DNA of 54,173 nt, from the NCBI GenBank assembly GCA_030614915.1, contig JAUXAG010000016.1, positions 1-54,173 of the forward strand, written 5' to 3'. Each line of letters begins with the position of its first letter. The stretch's first letter is position 1. Source of the stretch: Actinomycetes bacterium (GTDB taxonomy: Bacteria; Planctomycetota; Phycisphaerae; JAACET01). A model generated the notes under the pieces. It did not search any database and was not told the DNA's origin. It saw nothing but the letters and a program-made list of their open reading frames with translations. Below are positions 8,351 to 15,981 of this stretch, in pieces. The position numbers were made by a program, and so were the translations under genes.

Positions 8351-9406
8351 GTGATGCAACGCTACGAAAACAATCCGGTTGTCAGTCCCTCCGACGTCAA
8401 ACCATCCCGCCCCGAACTCAAGGTGGTCTGTGCCTTCAACGCCGCGGCCATCGAGCACGACGGCCAAATCCTTCTGCTCCTCCGCGTAGCCGAAACCGCC
8501 CACGAATCTCCCCCGGACTACATCACCTTTCCCGTGGTCGAGCAGACTTCCGACGGCCCGCAGGTCGCCCTCAAGGCCGTCAGCAAGAAATCCCCCGATC
8601 TCGACGACAGCGACCCCCGCATGATCATTTACAAAGGCCAGCCCTACCTAACCACGCTTAGCCACCTGAGACTGGCCCGCAGCAGTGACGGTCGAGATTT
8701 CACCGTCGATGACACCCCCGCCATGTTGCCCCAGAGCCCCATCGAAGCCTTTGGCCTGGAAGACCCCCGCATCACGCCAATCGACGGGCGACACTACATA
8801 ACCCACACGGCCGTCTCACCCGCCGGCATCGCCGCGGCCTTGGCCTCAACGGATGATTTCAAAACCTTCGACCGCTACGGCCTCATCTTCGCCCCCGAAG
8901 ACCGCGACGTAGTCATCTTCCCCGAAAAAATCGACGGCCAATATCTGGCCATTCATCGGCCCTATCCCAAGCACATCGGCACCCCGGCCATGTGGCTGGC
9001 CCGCTCGCCGGACCTGAAGCACTGGGGCCGCCATCAAAAGCTGATCGACGTCCGCCGCGATTGCTGGGATTGCGTCCGTGTCGGAGCTGGGGCCGTGCCC
9101 TTCCGCACAGCGAAGGGCTGGCTGGAGATTTACCACGGAGCTGATAAGGACAATCGCTACTGCCTGGGGGCTGTATTGCTGGATGGCGACGACCCCAGCC
9201 GCGTGTTGGCCCGCTCCGCCCAGCCGCTGCTGGTGCCCGAAGCGCCGTATGAGCTGAAGGGGCTGCTGGGCAACGTGGTCTTTACCTGCGGAGCCATCAC
9301 CTCCAACCCCGATGAAATTCTGCTTTACTACGGTGCCGCTGATTCGGTTACGGCTCTGGTGACTACCAGCGTGGATGAAATTACGGACTCCCTCGAACCG
9401 CTCTGA
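8351..9406 (+). CDS. Glycoside hydrolase family 130 phosphorylase
   Basis: GH130 enzymes split beta-mannosides (or beta-mannosyl-glucose and related) with phosphate to release mannose 1-phosphate; they are five-bladed propellers. Evidence: YENNPVVSPSDVKPSRPELK, FNAAAIEHDGQILLLLRVAE, DSDPRMI, the signature IEAFGLEDPRITPIDGRHYI holding the catalytic Asp, then DVVIFPEKIDGQYLAIHRP and the DCWDCVRVGAGAVPFRTAKG phosphate-site segment, ending with NVVFTCGAI. At 351 aa it is full length. GTG 8351 is followed at once by ATG 8354; AAGGAG at 8337-8342 has better spacing to the GTG. No secretion signal, so it acts inside the cell on imported oligosaccharides. Substrate cannot be read from sequence. Confidence 0.9.
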   Translation: MMQRYENNPVVSPSDVKPSRPELKVVCAFNAAAIEHDGQILLLLRVAETAHESPPDYITFPVVEQTSDGPQVALKAVSKKSPDLDDSDPRMIIYKGQPYLTTLSHLRLARSSDGRDFTVDDTPAMLPQSPIEAFGLEDPRITPIDGRHYITHTAVSPAGIAAALASTDDFKTFDRYGLIFAPEDRDVVIFPEKIDGQYLAIHRPYPKHIGTPAMWLARSPDLKHWGRHQKLIDVRRDCWDCVRVGAGAVPFRTAKGWLEIYHGADKDNRYCLGAVLLDGDDPSRVLARSAQPLLVPEAPYELKGLLGNVVFTCGAITSNPDEILLYYGAADSVTALVTTSVDEITDSLEPL

Positions 9407-9430
9407 TGTTTTTTTCGTAGGTTTATTACT

Positions 9431-10279
9431 ATGCCCGACAAATTTACCCTTACCGACCAGACTCGCCAAAAACTCGACGCGCTTCGCGCCGAGCTCAAGA
9501 AAATGGGCTCGTTGGTGGTAGCGTTTTCGGGGGGGGTGGATTCGTCGTTGCTGCTGGCTGTGGCTATTGAGACGCTGGGGTCTGAGAAGGTGTTGGCTGT
9601 TACCGCTCAGAGCGAGACATACCCCGCCAGCGAGCTGCCCGCAGCGAGAGCCCTGGCCGAGAAGTTGGGGGCCAAGCATCAGATCATCGAGACCTGCGAG
9701 CTCGACGATCCGCACTATGCCGAGAATCCACCACAGCGCTGCTATTATTGCAAGATGGAACTGCTCAGCAAACTAAAGGCGATAGCCCAGGAGCAAGGCT
9801 ACACCCAGGTAGCCACCGCCGCCAATGCCGACGACACCGGCGACTTTCGGCCCGGTCTGCGAGCCGGCAACGAGCTGGGCATCGCTCGGCCGCTGCAGAA
9901 GGTCGGCCTGACCAAGAACGAAATCCGGGCCCTTTCGCGCCAAATGGATTTACCCAGTTGGGACAAGCCATCGATGGCCTGTTTGGCCAGCCGTTTCCCT
10001 TACGGTCAGCGCCTCACCCCCGAAGCTCTTTCGCGGGTGGAAGCGGCTGAGGACTTCCTGACCGTAGCCGGCTTTTCGCCGCTGCGGGTCCGCACTCACG
10101 AATCTATAGCTCGTATTGAGATTTCACCCAGTCAGTTCGCTAAGCTACTGGACGAAAAGCTGCGGGAGAAGATTGTGGCCAGGCTCAAGCAGCTCGGCTA
10201 CACCTACGTTACCTTCGATTTGCAGGGCTTTCGCTCGGGATCGATGAATGAGCCGCTGAGCGACGGGGAAAAAGAATAG
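9431..10279 (+). CDS. larE: LarE-type ATP-dependent sacrificial sulfur transferase
   Basis: LarE supplies sulfur for the nickel-pincer nucleotide cofactor of lactate racemase and related enzymes. The PP-loop SGGVDSS (33-39), SETYPASEL, RCYYCKMELLSKLKA, DDTGDFRPGLRAGNELGIA, RPLQKVGLTKNEIRALSR and PSMACLASRFPYG are the family signatures. Cys184 in MACLASR corresponds to the sacrificial or cluster-binding cysteine; Cys104 and Cys107 form an additional CYYC pair, which might mark the Fe-S-dependent subtype (inference). 282 aa is the usual length. It begins 24 bases after the GH130 gene and is followed 9 bases later by another PP-loop enzyme. No larB, larC or lactate racemase gene lies in the window. 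Confidence 0.9.
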   Translation: MPDKFTLTDQTRQKLDALRAELKKMGSLVVAFSGGVDSSLLLAVAIETLGSEKVLAVTAQSETYPASELPAARALAEKLGAKHQIIETCELDDPHYAENPPQRCYYCKMELLSKLKAIAQEQGYTQVATAANADDTGDFRPGLRAGNELGIARPLQKVGLTKNEIRALSRQMDLPSWDKPSMACLASRFPYGQRLTPEALSRVEAAEDFLTVAGFSPLRVRTHESIARIEISPSQFAKLLDEKLREKIVARLKQLGYTYVTFDLQGFRSGSMNEPLSDGEKE

Positions 10280-10288
10280 ACCTCGCCC

Positions 10289-10963
10289 ATGCAACCCAAG
10301 GAGAAAATTCTGTTCTGCTGGAGTAGCGGCAAGGACTGTGCCCTGGCCCTGGAGCGGGTTCAGCGTTGCGGGCAATATGAAGTTGCAGCTCTGCTGAGCA
10401 CGATTACAGCCGACTACGACCGCGTTAGTATGCACGGCGTGCGCAGAGAGCTTTTGGAGCAGCAGGCCGAGGCGTTGGGCTATCCTTTGGAGAAGGTGCT
10501 CATTTCCAAAGATGCTGACAATGACCAATACGAGCGGCGAATGCTGGACTTGCTGTTGCGGTATGGACGGGACGGCCTGCGGACTGTGGCCTTTGGCGAC
10601 GTCTTTCTGGATGGTATTCGCGAGTATCGCGAGTCCAACTTGGCGAAGGCCGGCATGAGGGCCTTGTTTCCAATCTGGCAACAGTCTACAGCTCAGCTAG
10701 CTCAATCCTTCATCGACTCCGGCTACAGGGCTATTATTACTTGCGTGGATTCGCAGTTGCTCGATGGCAGCTTCGTCGGCCGAGAGTTCGACCAAGAATT
10801 TCTCGATTCGCTGCCCCCCGACGTGGACCCCTGCGGGGAGAATGGCGAGTTTCATTCTTTTGTATATGCTGGGCCGATCTTTTCGAGCCCCATCCCCTTC
10901 AAGCTCGGCCAAACCGTCGTCCGCGATGAGCGCTTTCACTTCACCGACCTGCTGCCCGCATAA
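10289..10963 (+). CDS. Dph6-related ATP pyrophosphatase
   Basis: Member of the adenine nucleotide alpha-hydrolase-like family related to eukaryotic/archaeal diphthine-ammonia ligase. The PP-loop variant CWSSGKDCALALERV is at residues 10-24; RVSMHGVRRELLEQQAEALG, FGDVFLDGIREYRESNLAKA, ITCVDSQLLDGSFVGREF and DPCGENGEFHSFVYAGPIF complete the family pattern. Length 224 aa is usual for the bacterial members. Bacteria do not make diphthamide, so the substrate is unknown. It is in the same unit as larE and is followed by a dispersed hairpin repeat that could end transcription. Confidence 0.88.
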   Translation: MQPKEKILFCWSSGKDCALALERVQRCGQYEVAALLSTITADYDRVSMHGVRRELLEQQAEALGYPLEKVLISKDADNDQYERRMLDLLLRYGRDGLRTVAFGDVFLDGIREYRESNLAKAGMRALFPIWQQSTAQLAQSFIDSGYRAIITCVDSQLLDGSFVGREFDQEFLDSLPPDVDPCGENGEFHSFVYAGPIFSSPIPFKLGQTVVRDERFHFTDLLPA

Positions 10964-10997
10964 GCTGGCCAGCCTTGTCATTTCCCCTTTTCTTGTC

Positions 10998-11017
10998 ATT
11001 CCCGCGAAGGCGGGAAT
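10998..11017. repeat. Palindromic dispersed repeat (ATTCCCGC-GAAG-GCGGGAAT)
   Basis: Perfect 8-bp stem with a GAAG loop, embedded in the text GTCATTCCCGCGAAGGCGGG followed by AATCCAG. This wording is a very widespread intergenic repeat in many bacterial genomes. It lies 35 bases past the Dph6-like stop, between convergent genes, where it could act as a transcription end. Confidence 0.6.
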
Positions 11018-11059
11018 CCAGTCCTAATCTTCCGCCTTTACTCTACTGTCAGGACCCCG

Positions 11060-12358
11060 TTAGCTATCAATGTTGGGATACTCCTCTTCACGCACGAGCG
11101 ATTTCTTAGGATTCCGGAGAATGTCCCCTTCTTCTTCTAAATCTTTCAATAACTTCTGGTCTTCCACCGACCAATCATGGATTTCGAAAAAGGCGAAATC
11201 GTAAGAACAACTGGATCTGATCTTTTGTTCGGTAGCAATGCCAATTATTTTCTTTTCTTGTTCCCTGCTTCTTGCTACATGACACATTGCGGCTAAGTGA
11301 CACCTACGGTTGTTTCTCGGTTCTGGATCATCCTGGAACAAGAAGCAGTAAACTACATCATCCGCAGAGACAAATCGCCGATAAACACGATTGCTTTCCT
11401 GTGCTATAAATTGAGCCCCAATAAAGGCCTTACTCAAAGACCTTCTTTCAAACCGCGTGGGCCTTGCGAGTTCGCGAGCAATACGTTCATATTCCGGATT
11501 ATCTCCTGTGTGTGCATTGTCTATCATGCCGTCCCATGCATAGCTTATTCTGTTTGCCTTCTTCTTAGCTACATATTGCGGGTTCTTCTCAAAATCATCC
11601 CATGAGTCTCCCTCAAACATAATGTGGGTATAGCCCTTGAAGGCTTCGAAAGTCCGGTTGTTCTTCAAATAATAAGCAAGGATGTCTTCCTCGCCACCAC
11701 TGATTACAACCTGCTTGACTTTCTGGGATAATGTGTCTTTTGCCCGCAAATAAGCACAAAAATCACTGATTGTATCTAATTCATTTAAAACAATCTCTGT
11801 AAAGCGTTGAGTAAACACATGAACCAAATTCCCTCTAATTGTTTCGCCAAATGCTAGGGCATCTGGTGGCTCTCCAAAAAATGCAGAAATTAAGTAGACT
11901 TCTTTGATCGCTGCGGGATCGAATATCTCCGATCCTCTTCGAGGGTTCTTAAGTGTTACCTGTGTCTGTAGTCCAAACAATTGACGTCGAGCCCCGGATA
12001 GCTGCCTAAAACTCTTATCGATCCCTGATTTCTTTAAGTAACCATCTTTGCCCAACTTCAGATCTTTCAATGACCAGATAATCGCAATATCATCGAATAC
12101 CACAAGCAAATCGCAAATCTCTCTACCATTTGGCAGGACAGGATTAGGATAACACCAGTCAGTTAGAAACGTTTTTTCCGCCAATTCATGCAGTGCGGCT
12201 TCTGCGTTTATCCCTTTGAAGCTGAAATAATGTTTGGAGTCGGGCACCTTTTCACTCTTCTTCTCGGAAGTCGAAATGGCTGTTTCTTTCGACAAACAGC
12301 ACTTCTTGTATTTCTTGCCACTTCCGCAAGGACATGGCTCGTTTCGGCCTATGTTCAT
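11060..12358 (-). CDS. SEC-C motif protein with a possible PD-(D/E)XK-like core
   Basis: 432 aa. The N-terminus MNIGRNEPCPCGSGKKYKKC followed by C is a complete zinc-binding SEC-C motif (Cys9, Cys11, Cys20, Cys21). Residues 55-100 read ALHELAEKTFLTDWCYPNPV and, after a short gap, EICDLLVVFDDIAIIWSLKD: an acidic residue, a beta hairpin and a Lys, which resembles restriction-endonuclease-like folds where D and (x)xK sit on neighbouring strands (the second acidic position here would be Ser). The rest is not recognised. Base composition is clearly more AT-rich than the genes on either side, suggesting transfer. It sits behind the corrinoid ABC genes (18 bases from btuD) but is unlikely to belong to them. 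Could be a defence or DNA-repair nuclease; function not known. Confidence 0.7.
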   Translation of the reverse strand: MNIGRNEPCPCGSGKKYKKCCLSKETAISTSEKKSEKVPDSKHYFSFKGINAEAALHELAEKTFLTDWCYPNPVLPNGREICDLLVVFDDIAIIWSLKDLKLGKDGYLKKSGIDKSFRQLSGARRQLFGLQTQVTLKNPRRGSEIFDPAAIKEVYLISAFFGEPPDALAFGETIRGNLVHVFTQRFTEIVLNELDTISDFCAYLRAKDTLSQKVKQVVISGGEEDILAYYLKNNRTFEAFKGYTHIMFEGDSWDDFEKNPQYVAKKKANRISYAWDGMIDNAHTGDNPEYERIARELARPTRFERRSLSKAFIGAQFIAQESNRVYRRFVSADDVVYCFLFQDDPEPRNNRRCHLAAMCHVARSREQEKKIIGIATEQKIRSSCSYDFAFFEIHDWSVEDQKLLKDLEEEGDILRNPKKSLVREEEYPNIDS

Positions 12359-12376
12359 CTAATAGCTCCCCCTTGT

Positions 12377-13162
12377 TCAAGAATCGTGTGCTCCGAGCAT
12401 CACATGTGGTCGGCCGGTGGTTTGATTGGTCTGCACGGTAACGGCTGTGCCGTAAACTTGCTCGAGGATATCTTTGCGGATAACCTCCTCAACGGAGCCG
12501 GTTCGGGCGACTCGGCCGGCGTCCAGCAGAATCAATTTCTGACAGTATTCAGCAGCTAAATTCAAATCGTGGCTGACGATCACGACGGTAAGCTTGCGTT
12601 GGCGGTGCAGCCGCGTCAAAAGCTCATAAATGCGCACCTGATGGGCAATGTCCAAATGGCTGGTCGGCTCATCGAGCATCAGCAAGTCCGGCTCCTGAGC
12701 CAAGGCCATAGCAATAAAGACCCGCTGGCGCTCGCCGGCACTTATCTCCGTGACCAGCTTATCAGCTAAATCTTCCACGGCTGCATCAGCCATCGCCCTA
12801 TCCGCTATTTGCTCATCACCCGGCCCCAGCCTTTGAAACCGTTTTAGATGCGGATTGCGCCCCAGCAGCACCACGGCCCGCACGCTAAACGGCAGATTCA
12901 CATTCACCGTCTGGCTCAGGCAGGCCATCCGCTTAGCCAGTTCGCCCCTGCTCACTTGGCTTACTGCCTTACCTTCAAAGTGTACCTGGCCCCTATCTGG
13001 CCTGATTACCCCTCCCAATGCCCGCAGCAAAGTGGTCTTGCCCGAGCCGTTAGGCCCGATGATCCCCACGAATTCGCCCGCTGCCACCTGCACATCCACC
13101 CCCCGCAGCACCGCCTGGGAGTCATAGGCATAATGAATATTAACAGCCCGCAACATACTCAT
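12377..13162 (-). CDS. btuD: Iron/corrinoid ABC transporter ATP-binding protein (FecE/BtuD type)
   Basis: Cytoplasmic ATPase of an importer for cobalamin or an iron chelate. Walker A GIIGPNGSGKTTLLRALGGV, Q-loop CLSQTVNVNLPFSV, signature EISAGERQRVFIAMALAQEP, Walker B LLMLDEPTSHLDI and switch VIVSHDLNLAAEYC are complete. ATG 13162 is chosen because the frame upstream of it lies in an AT-rich non-coding tract. 261 aa, usual length. It follows the permease gene after 141 bases; order is adenosyltransferase, binding protein, permease, ATPase, so vitamin B12 or cobinamide is the likely cargo. Confidence 0.88.
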   Translation of the reverse strand: MSMLRAVNIHYAYDSQAVLRGVDVQVAAGEFVGIIGPNGSGKTTLLRALGGVIRPDRGQVHFEGKAVSQVSRGELAKRMACLSQTVNVNLPFSVRAVVLLGRNPHLKRFQRLGPGDEQIADRAMADAAVEDLADKLVTEISAGERQRVFIAMALAQEPDLLMLDEPTSHLDIAHQVRIYELLTRLHRQRKLTVVIVSHDLNLAAEYCQKLILLDAGRVARTGSVEEVIRKDILEQVYGTAVTVQTNQTTGRPHVMLGAHDS

Positions 13163-13303
13163 ATCAAATATCAAAGTGTAAATATCAAAGATACAAATCA
13201 AAATTCAAAAAGATTCAGAGCACGCTATCCTGTCGTTTTGGCGTTTTCTACATTTTGATTTTTACATTGTAATTTTTCTTTTTGCATTTTGCCTTTTACA
13301 TTT
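13163..13303. repeat. AT-rich low-complexity tract between permease and ATPase genes
   Basis: On the plus strand this gap is built of short variants of TTTTACATTTT, TTTTTGCATTTTGCC and ATATCAAAGT (AATATCAAAGTGTAAATATC and AAAGATACAAATCAAAATTC near 13165-13205; CATTTTGATTTTTACATTG and TTTTGCATTTTGCC near 13252-13292). No gene is seen. It interrupts an otherwise tightly packed operon in GC-rich surroundings, so it looks like an inserted simple-repeat element or an RNA processing region. Confidence 0.45.
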
Positions 13304-14269
13304 TCACGTCCAGACACCTTTTCGCCTTCGCCGCAGCAGATAGATAAAGAAAGGCCCGCCCAGAAAAGCCGTCACCACCCCAATCGGCAAAACCCGCGGG
13401 GCGATAATCACCTGGGCAAAGGTGTTGGCTAATATCAAAAATCCCGCCCCCACTACCGCCGACGCCGGTATCAGCTTGCGATTATCAGGCCCGATGGCCA
13501 GTCGCACCGCGTGCGGCACGATCAGGCCGACAAAACCGATGAGCCCGCACACCGAGACCACCGCCCCGGTCATCAGCGAAGCCACCACGAAGAACAGCTT
13601 CTTAGCCAACTCCACCCGCACTCCTAGAAAGCTGGCCTCCTCTTCGCCCAGCACCATGACGTTTAGCTCGCGGGAGAACACCCAGGCCAGCACGACCCCC
13701 ACGGCTGTAGCCACTCCCACAAGAAGGGGCAGCTTCCAATCGGTCACCTGCACGTTACCCAGCATCCACCACAGAAGATCGTGCATCTGCTCATAAGAGC
13801 CGATTGAAACGATAAACATCAGCATTGCCCCGGTCATGGCTCCCATAATCACCCCAGCCAGCAGCAGGGTGGTAACCGGAATGGTCCGTCCCGTCTTGGC
13901 CAACAGGTAGACCAGCACCATAGTAGCCAAGGCCCCGGCAAAGGCCCCGGCCGGCAAGACCCAACTGCCCAGCCAAACCGCCCCGGATATCACTACCAGT
14001 CCGTACCCCAGCCCCGCTCCGCCGGACATCCCCAGCACGTACGGATCAGCCAATGGGTTCCGCAGCACCCCCTGCAGCACGGCCCCGGCTACACTGAGCC
14101 CCGCCCCGGCCACGGCCGCTAACAGCACACTGCCCAGCCGCAGTTTCAATATCGTCCAATCGTTCACGCACCAGCCGCTGGGACCGATGGCCAAGCCCAG
14201 AAAGACCACCAAGGCCAGGCTGGCCACCAAGGCCCCAATGCGAAAACTTCTGGCGGCCTTCTCATTCAC
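13304..14269 (-). CDS. btuC: FecCD-family ABC permease (BtuC type)
   Basis: Inner-membrane permease for cobalamin/siderophore import. It shows the FecCD signature series: LRLGSVLLAAVAGAGLSVAG, GAVLQGVLRNPLADPYVLGM, SGGAGLGYGL, LLLAGVIMGAMTGAMLMFIV, LLWWMLGNVQVTDWKL, ELNVMVLGEEEASFLGV and VSVCGLIGFVGLIVPHAVRL. About nine to ten membrane helices. Start: GTG 14269, because GGAGGAG lies 8 bases upstream and the new start overlaps the binding-protein stop (GTGAATGA); longer frames to 14374 would run into the neighbour. 321 aa is normal. Confidence 0.9.
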   Translation of the reverse strand: MNEKAARSFRIGALVASLALVVFLGLAIGPSGWCVNDWTILKLRLGSVLLAAVAGAGLSVAGAVLQGVLRNPLADPYVLGMSGGAGLGYGLVVISGAVWLGSWVLPAGAFAGALATMVLVYLLAKTGRTIPVTTLLLAGVIMGAMTGAMLMFIVSIGSYEQMHDLLWWMLGNVQVTDWKLPLLVGVATAVGVVLAWVFSRELNVMVLGEEEASFLGVRVELAKKLFFVVASLMTGAVVSVCGLIGFVGLIVPHAVRLAIGPDNRKLIPASAVVGAGFLILANTFAQVIIAPRVLPIGVVTAFLGGPFFIYLLRRRRKGVWT

Positions 14270-15149
14270 CCTTGCTACTCCTCCGGCCTTGGCCGGCAAT
14301 GATTTGTGCCAGTTTTTCAGCTTCTTCAAACAATCTTGGTCCCTGCCTTTGATATGCATCGGGCAGCTCAACAATCCGTCCGTTCTTGACCGCCTCGATG
14401 TTGTCCCAGCCGAGCCGAGAGCTGATTTGCTCTTTGAAACCGCCAGTGCGTTTCATCCCCAACACCAGTATGGTCTGTGGATTCCAGACCACCACCGTTT
14501 CGCTGCTGACGATCGGCCAGAGACTGCCCGTCGCCGCGTCGCCCAGATTCCTCCCCCCGGCCAAGCGGATCATCTGCGATAAATATGTCCCCGGCCCACA
14601 GGTCCGCAGCGGATTAGCCCCCACCTCCACATATACCTTCACTCGGTCTTCCTCGGCCAAGTGTGCATATCGTGTTTCCATTTCTTCTATTTTCTTTTGC
14701 CAGCGGTCGGTGAGTTCTTGTCCGCGTTCGATTGTGCCGCTGGCCTGGGCTAGTTGTTGGGTCGATTCTATAATCTCTGCCAGGGTGTCAACCTTAAGCA
14801 GCAAAAACTTACAGACTCCGGCGAGTTCGTTCTGCATCAGGATGATCTTATCAGGCGAAATTCTTTGGCTGACAACCAGGTCGGGCTTGGCCCGGATGAT
14901 CAGCTCGATATTAGGATCGCCGTATTTACCCATGCGGGGGATTTGCCGGGCGGCGGGCGGATAATCGGAATGCTCCGAAACCCCCACGATCTGCTCGCCC
15001 AGGCCGAGCTCAAAGAGTATCTCGGTAATAGCCGGGGAGAGCGAAACGATCCGCTGGCCGCTGACTTGACGCAGTTGCGGCCCGCGCAGCAAGGCCAAAC
15101 CCACAAGGATCACCGCCACCACCAGGATTACTGCTATCCACACTCTCAT
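14262..15149 (-). CDS. btuF: Periplasmic corrinoid/iron-chelate binding protein (BtuF type)
   Basis: Residues 1-22 form a signal peptide or anchor (MRVWIAVILVVAVILVGLAL). The mature part has the TroA/FepB-like fold: RIVSLSPAITEILFELGLGE, QIVGVSEHSDYPPAARQIPR, MGKYGDPNIELIIRAKPDLV, VYVEVGANPLRTCGPGTYLS and ILVLGMKRTGGFKEQISSRL. Trp-containing and SDYP text is as in vitamin-B12-binding BtuF relatives. It sits 5 bases after cobO and overlaps the permease. 295 aa, no lipobox seen. Confidence 0.87.
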   Translation of the reverse strand: MRVWIAVILVVAVILVGLALLRGPQLRQVSGQRIVSLSPAITEILFELGLGEQIVGVSEHSDYPPAARQIPRMGKYGDPNIELIIRAKPDLVVSQRISPDKIILMQNELAGVCKFLLLKVDTLAEIIESTQQLAQASGTIERGQELTDRWQKKIEEMETRYAHLAEEDRVKVYVEVGANPLRTCGPGTYLSQMIRLAGGRNLGDAATGSLWPIVSSETVVVWNPQTILVLGMKRTGGFKEQISSRLGWDNIEAVKNGRIVELPDAYQRQGPRLFEEAEKLAQIIAGQGRRSSKGE

Positions 15150-15154
15150 TTCAA

Positions 15155-15700
15155 TCAGTACTCAATGCCCTTTCGGGCTATTGTCCCCTTGCTGTAAGGA
15201 TGTTTGATATCCAGGACTTCGCTTACCAAGTCCGCGGCCTGGATCAATTCTGGGCTGGCGCCGCGTCCGGTCAAGATCAGCTCCAGTTGCGGATGCTTAG
15301 AGGTGAACAACTCCTCTAGGGCGGAAAACTCGATGAGCCCCTCGCTCAGACAGCAGTTTATCTCGTCCAGGATAACCAGATCATACTCACGCTCGCTGAC
15401 TGCCTTTACAATACTCGGCCAAATCTTGGCAATGGCCGCCCGCATCTTTTCCCGCAGCTCTTTGCTCGGCCCGCCCTTGATCAACGGCCAGCCGTTTTCG
15501 ATGCGTTCCCAGCGCAATTGCTCCGGAAATTTCTCCATCAGGCACATCTCCCCGCTCTTGACCCCTGCCGGTTTTAGAAACTGACACACGTACACCCGTT
15601 TGCCCCAGCCCAGAGCCCGCACCGCCAGGCCCAGGGCGGCGGTGGTCTTTCCTTTACCTTTGCCGGTGTACACCTGCACCAATCCGCGTTCTTTGCCCAT
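15155..15700 (-). CDS. cobO: Cob(I)yrinic acid a,c-diamide adenosyltransferase
   Basis: CobA/CobO/BtuR-type adenosyltransferase, which moves the 5'-deoxyadenosyl group of ATP to cobalt. P-loop VYTGKGKGKTTAALGLAVRA (residues 10-29), KRVYVCQFLKPAGVKSGE, DLVILDEINCCLSEGLIEF and LILTGRGASPELIQAADLVS, ending HPYSKGTIARKGIEY, are the complete family pattern. 181 aa is normal. As first gene of the leftward corrinoid operon it links uptake with cofactor activation. I looked for a cobalamin riboswitch upstream (15701-15800) and saw no B12 box. Confidence 0.93.
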   Translation of the reverse strand: MGKERGLVQVYTGKGKGKTTAALGLAVRALGWGKRVYVCQFLKPAGVKSGEMCLMEKFPEQLRWERIENGWPLIKGGPSKELREKMRAAIAKIWPSIVKAVSEREYDLVILDEINCCLSEGLIEFSALEELFTSKHPQLELILTGRGASPELIQAADLVSEVLDIKHPYSKGTIARKGIEY

Positions 15701-15804
15701 GATAGGTTCCTTGAAAAGGTGAGGTATCTTTACTGAGCAGCTGCTATGGTAAGCTGTAGGCGTGGTTTGGACAAGACTCGAGTATATTTGTTTTGGAAGT
15801 CGGA

Positions 15805-15909
15805 CTATTTTTTGCTGCCGCGGCCCGTACGGACTTGGCTGGCTAGTCTCTTAGATAATCGCTTCAGGGCCTGCGAATGGTCCTCCCGATCCAGACGCAC
15901 TTTGAGCAT
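15805..15909 (-). pseudogene. Ghost copy of the 3' end of the TPP decarboxylase gene
   Basis: The leftward frame from 15909 to a TAG at 15805 encodes 34 residues, ending [18 protein letters not shown] then GRGSKK. The intact decarboxylase at 20343-22022 ends [18 protein letters not shown] then SSGSKK. About 24 of 34 residues agree, with one in-frame 3-base gap; the DNA shares a 21-bp identical block (15829-15849 and 20370-20390) and a 17-bp block over the stop codon. Homology stops abruptly at about 15908, and an in-frame TAA lies just upstream. It is a relic of a paralogue or of an insertion event. The rest of the gap 15701-15981 holds nothing else recognisable. Confidence 0.8.
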
Positions 15910-15981
15910 AAATGTGTGTTATGCAAGCACGCAAAGATATGAAGAGCGGCTCGTTACCACGATCAAAACTGGCTACTACTT

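Noticed and set aside
8074-8661. Rightward frame of 195 codons across the tRNA
   Set aside because: It reads through the reverse complement of tRNA-Asn and then the GH130 gene in a wrong frame; the text PGRARTCDLAV is the usual false translation of a tRNA.
15701-15804. Possible cobalamin riboswitch upstream of the adenosyltransferase
   Set aside because: No B12 box (GCCACTG-type) or surrounding pairing was seen.
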